Source of the DNA: a virus
Virus record (IMG/VR): IMGVR_UViG_3300005664_000096
Span: 1 to 23,260 of that record
DNA: 23,260 bases
Strand: one strand, 5' to 3'
Part shown: one piece after another, positions 21,767 to 23,260 of the stretch
Position numbering within the stretch: the first letter of the stretch is position 1
Layout: every line of letters begins with the position of its first letter
Notes under the pieces: model-generated
Databases searched by the model: none
Told to the model about the DNA's origin: nothing
What the model saw: the letters and a program-made list of their open reading frames with translations, nothing else
Translations under genes and position numbers: made by a program

Positions 21767-22767
21767 TATCGCGTGAGTTTTTGTGTGAACATTTTAGCCC
21801 ATCCTTTGAAGTTGGCAGAGGCGGGAGTTTCTTCTGGCTTGTCGTCAGTGCGGGTACTTGCGCCGCTTGGAGCGCTCATCTGCTGCTTAACCTGCGCCTT
21901 TACGGCTTGCATTTCAGCGGCCAGGGCTTGCATGGTTTCGGCAAGTTGTACATTGGTTTCTTCAACCTCAGCCGCTTTAGTTGTCAGGGCTGCGATTTCT
22001 TCCGCAGTCATCACTTTGAAGCCGGATTTTTCTAGCAGTTCCTTTGCTTGGTCTGCTGTCATTTCCGGTGCTTGTGGTTCGGTTACTGCTTCAACGGTTT
22101 CGGGTTCATCCGCACCGCTCAAAGTAGCCATAGCCTTTGCCAGTAATTCTTTTACTGTCATGTCTTCCGGTTTATTGTTATTGAATAAAGCAGCCGGGAC
22201 GTTTACGTACCTTGCGAGTGCGGGCTGCATTTGAATTATATTTGCTTGTTTTGAAGTCTCTTGGATTTCATCGATAAACCCCATGTCTAGGTCTTCCTGT
22301 GCGGTAATCCACGACTCTGCATCCAACCATCGTTGTACCGTTATCTGAATGTTGCCGTTAATTTTACCCGACTTTTGGAGTTTTGAAACGTAGATGTTTT
22401 GTAGCTTTTCCTCCATCTTTGCCAGCAGGTCAGCCGTTGCGGTGAGTTCGTTGCTATCACCTACCGCCATAGTCCACGGGTTGTGGATCATTAAAAAGCT
22501 ATTGGGTGTCATTTTCACCCGCTTGCCTGCGAGTAACACAACAGAGGCGATTGAGGCGACAAGGCCAAAGCCTAGCGTTGTAACTTCGCCCGCGTACGCT
22601 TCGAGCATGTCAACCATTGCCAGTCCTTCGGTTACTTCACCGCCGGGGCTGCTTATGTTTAGGGTTACATCTTGCCCTGCTGCATCATTGAGTTGATAGC
22701 GCAAGTAGTTAGCCGGGTAGCCCCAGCCGTTGCCAATTTCGCCTAAAATGTCGATTTCGTACGCCAT
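21766..22767 (-). CDS. ClpP-type prohead protease with scaffold-like C-terminus
   Basis: This protein has 333 residues. The first about 175 form a ClpP/S14-like serine protease domain: I-S-S-P-G-G-E-V near 38-45, catalytic Ser72 in L-V-A-S-I-A-S, His95 in F-L-M-I-H-N-P-W, probable Asp149 in L-D-A-E-S-W-I-T-A, then M-G-F-I-D-E-I. From about 205 the protein is Ala/Glu/Gln-rich and helical (A-E-T-M-Q-A-L-A-A-E-M-Q-A-V-K-A-Q-V), as in internal scaffolds. The last residues are basic (M-F-T-Q-K-L-T-R). Such proteins guide procapsid assembly and then digest the scaffold. It is the first late gene in the window and is divergent from element 5. Confidence 0.85.
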   Translation of the reverse strand: MAYEIDILGEIGNGWGYPANYLRYQLNDAAGQDVTLNISSPGGEVTEGLAMVDMLEAYAGEVTTLGFGLVASIASVVLLAGKRVKMTPNSFLMIHNPWTMAVGDSNELTATADLLAKMEEKLQNIYVSKLQKSGKINGNIQITVQRWLDAESWITAQEDLDMGFIDEIQETSKQANIIQMQPALARYVNVPAALFNNNKPEDMTVKELLAKAMATLSGADEPETVEAVTEPQAPEMTADQAKELLEKSGFKVMTAEEIAALTTKAAEVEETNVQLAETMQALAAEMQAVKAQVKQQMSAPSGASTRTDDKPEETPASANFKGWAKMFTQKLTR

Positions 22768-22831
22768 ATGCTTAGATATGCGCGCAAAATATCACTGATT
22801 TGGTTATTGAAGTGGCAAGACTGGTTTATAA

Positions 22832-22879
22832 AATACCGTGTTTTGGGTATTGTGAAAAGGTGAGGATTTTGTAATTTTG
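22832..22879 (+). promoter_or_regulatory. Promoter/operator element 5 (AATACC-N8-GGTATT plus -7 box)
   Basis: AATACC lies at 22832-22837, the spacer GTGTTTTG at 22838-22845 and GGTATT at 22846-22851. The -33-like ATTG overlaps the right half-site. After 19 bp comes TAATTTTG at 22872-22879, an exact TAnnTTTG match, 26 bp from the start of GGTATT (one less than in elements 2-4). It drives the + genes from 22910 and is divergent from the prohead protease gene; only a poor - strand promoter is visible for that gene. Confidence 0.8.
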
Positions 22880-22909
22880 TATCATCACAAACGATAAAAA
22901 CAACAGCAC

Positions 22910-23065
22910 ATGAAAACATATTTTGTATACGGGGTGGAAATGACATCATTGCAAGAGCTAATTTTTAGCAAATATCTTAATAATAGCAACATTGCAATGA
23001 ATACGAAAACCTATGAAGAGCGCAAGGCAATTGCAAATGAATGGTTAAAAAGTCAAAAAGTTTAG
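22910..23065 (+). CDS. Small hypothetical protein under element 5
   Basis: This protein has 51 residues from ATG 22910, 30 bp after the -7 box and preceded by an A-rich leader (CAACAGCAC). It begins MKTYFVYGVEMTSLQEL and continues with a helix-rich polar stretch ending W-L-K-S-Q-K-V. The segment T-K-T-Y-E-E-R-K-A-I-A-N-E-W-L is strongly helical. No family is recognised. It is followed 4 bp later by another small gene, so the two form an operon. Confidence 0.6.
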   Translation: MKTYFVYGVEMTSLQELIFSKYLNNSNIAMNTKTYEERKAIANEWLKSQKV

Positions 23066-23069
23066 GTTT

Positions 23070-23260
23070 ATGAACAATAAGGCAATCCATTTGCTTGCTC
23101 GATGGATACAGGAGCAAAAAGGAGGTCATTTTGAGGATGACCAAAATATTGAAATCCTTGAAGAATTAGATTGTATTTTCAAGGATGAAATAAAAAAGCA
23201 AACTTGGAACAAGAACATGTCAAAACGAATGGCTTATTTTCTTGTTATCAAACGAGTTAT
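23070..23260 (+). CDS. Partial small gene running off the right edge
   Basis: The open frame from ATG 23070 continues past the window end; 63 codons are visible. It begins MNNKAIHLLARWIQEQK, then an acidic segment (F-E-D-D-Q-N-I-E-I-L-E-E-L) and a basic one (K-R-M-A-Y-F-L-V-I-K-R-V). The visible part is helical and soluble. It follows the 51-residue gene by 4 bp under element 5. No family is recognised and the C-terminus is unknown. Confidence 0.55.
   Translation, partial: MNNKAIHLLARWIQEQKGGHFEDDQNIEILEELDCIFKDEIKKQTWNKNMSKRMAYFLVIKRV

Noticed and set aside
21659-22234. A 191-codon + strand open frame opposite the prohead protease
   Set aside because: It is antisense to a gene with clear catalytic motifs, shows no start region or promoter, and has a composition typical of a shadow frame.
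22785-22819. Possible - strand promoter for the prohead protease
   Set aside because: The best candidates (CTTG and ATATTTTG on the - strand) deviate from consensus and are 23 bp apart, so support is too weak to list as a feature.
1-23260. tRNA genes, CRISPR arrays, insertion sequences and attachment sites
   Set aside because: No cloverleaf-like intergenic sequence, regularly spaced array, transposase or integrase frame, or duplicated end sequence was seen on reading both strands. Gaps between genes are short and are accounted for by promoters, hairpins and terminators.

Overview
The window looks like a segment of a tailed-phage genome or prophage from a member of the Bacteroidota. Three lines of evidence support the host assignment. 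Clear promoters have the Bacteroidota form (a TTTG-like -33 element, 19-20 bp, then TAnnTTTG). Genes lack strong Shine-Dalgarno sequences and have A-rich leaders. The tail-fibre protein carries the GIGT..P and S-Y-I-L-P-D-x-N-G-T repeats typical of fibres from phages of this phylum. No tRNA, rRNA, CRISPR array, integrase or transposase was recognised. Terminase, tape-measure and most tail genes are not in the window, so the phage extends beyond it.

The left arm (1-8830, + strand) is an early/replication module of tightly packed, often overlapping genes: a putative replication accessory protein, a small unknown protein, a DnaB-type helicase, a DUF3560 protein, several small unknowns, a predicted membrane-anchored GIY-YIG nuclease, a Cys-rich protein, a Sak4-like RecA-fold ATPase, a NinB-like recombination protein, a DUF5675-like protein, a VRR-NUC nuclease and two tiny membrane proteins. 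It ends at a strong terminator (8860-8897).

The right part (8896-22767) is a late module on the - strand. Read in the direction of transcription it encodes a ClpP-type prohead protease with a scaffold-like tail, a probable decoration protein, the major capsid protein, a tube-like virion protein, a portal, a connector-like protein, a 1012-residue fibre with a signal peptide, a secreted protein, a lipoprotein, a holin, two further proteins, and then a separately promoted unit with a multi-pass membrane protein ending in an EF-hand. Two small + strand units, each with its own promoter and terminator, interrupt this module (10958-11510 and 13746-13990). They have the layout of phage morons. At the right edge a further + strand unit begins and runs off the window.

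The most notable signal is a family of five dispersed, same-orientation promoter/operator elements: AATACC, 8 bp, GGTATT, followed at a fixed 26-27 bp by a Bacteroidota -7 box (well matched at four of the five). They stand before the DUF3560 gene, the ATPase operon, both moron-like units and the right-edge genes. This suggests one regulator controls scattered early and accessory genes together. A second, different operator-like array (TTGATA-N4-TATCAA repeated every 22 bp) lies at the very left edge, before the replication operon.
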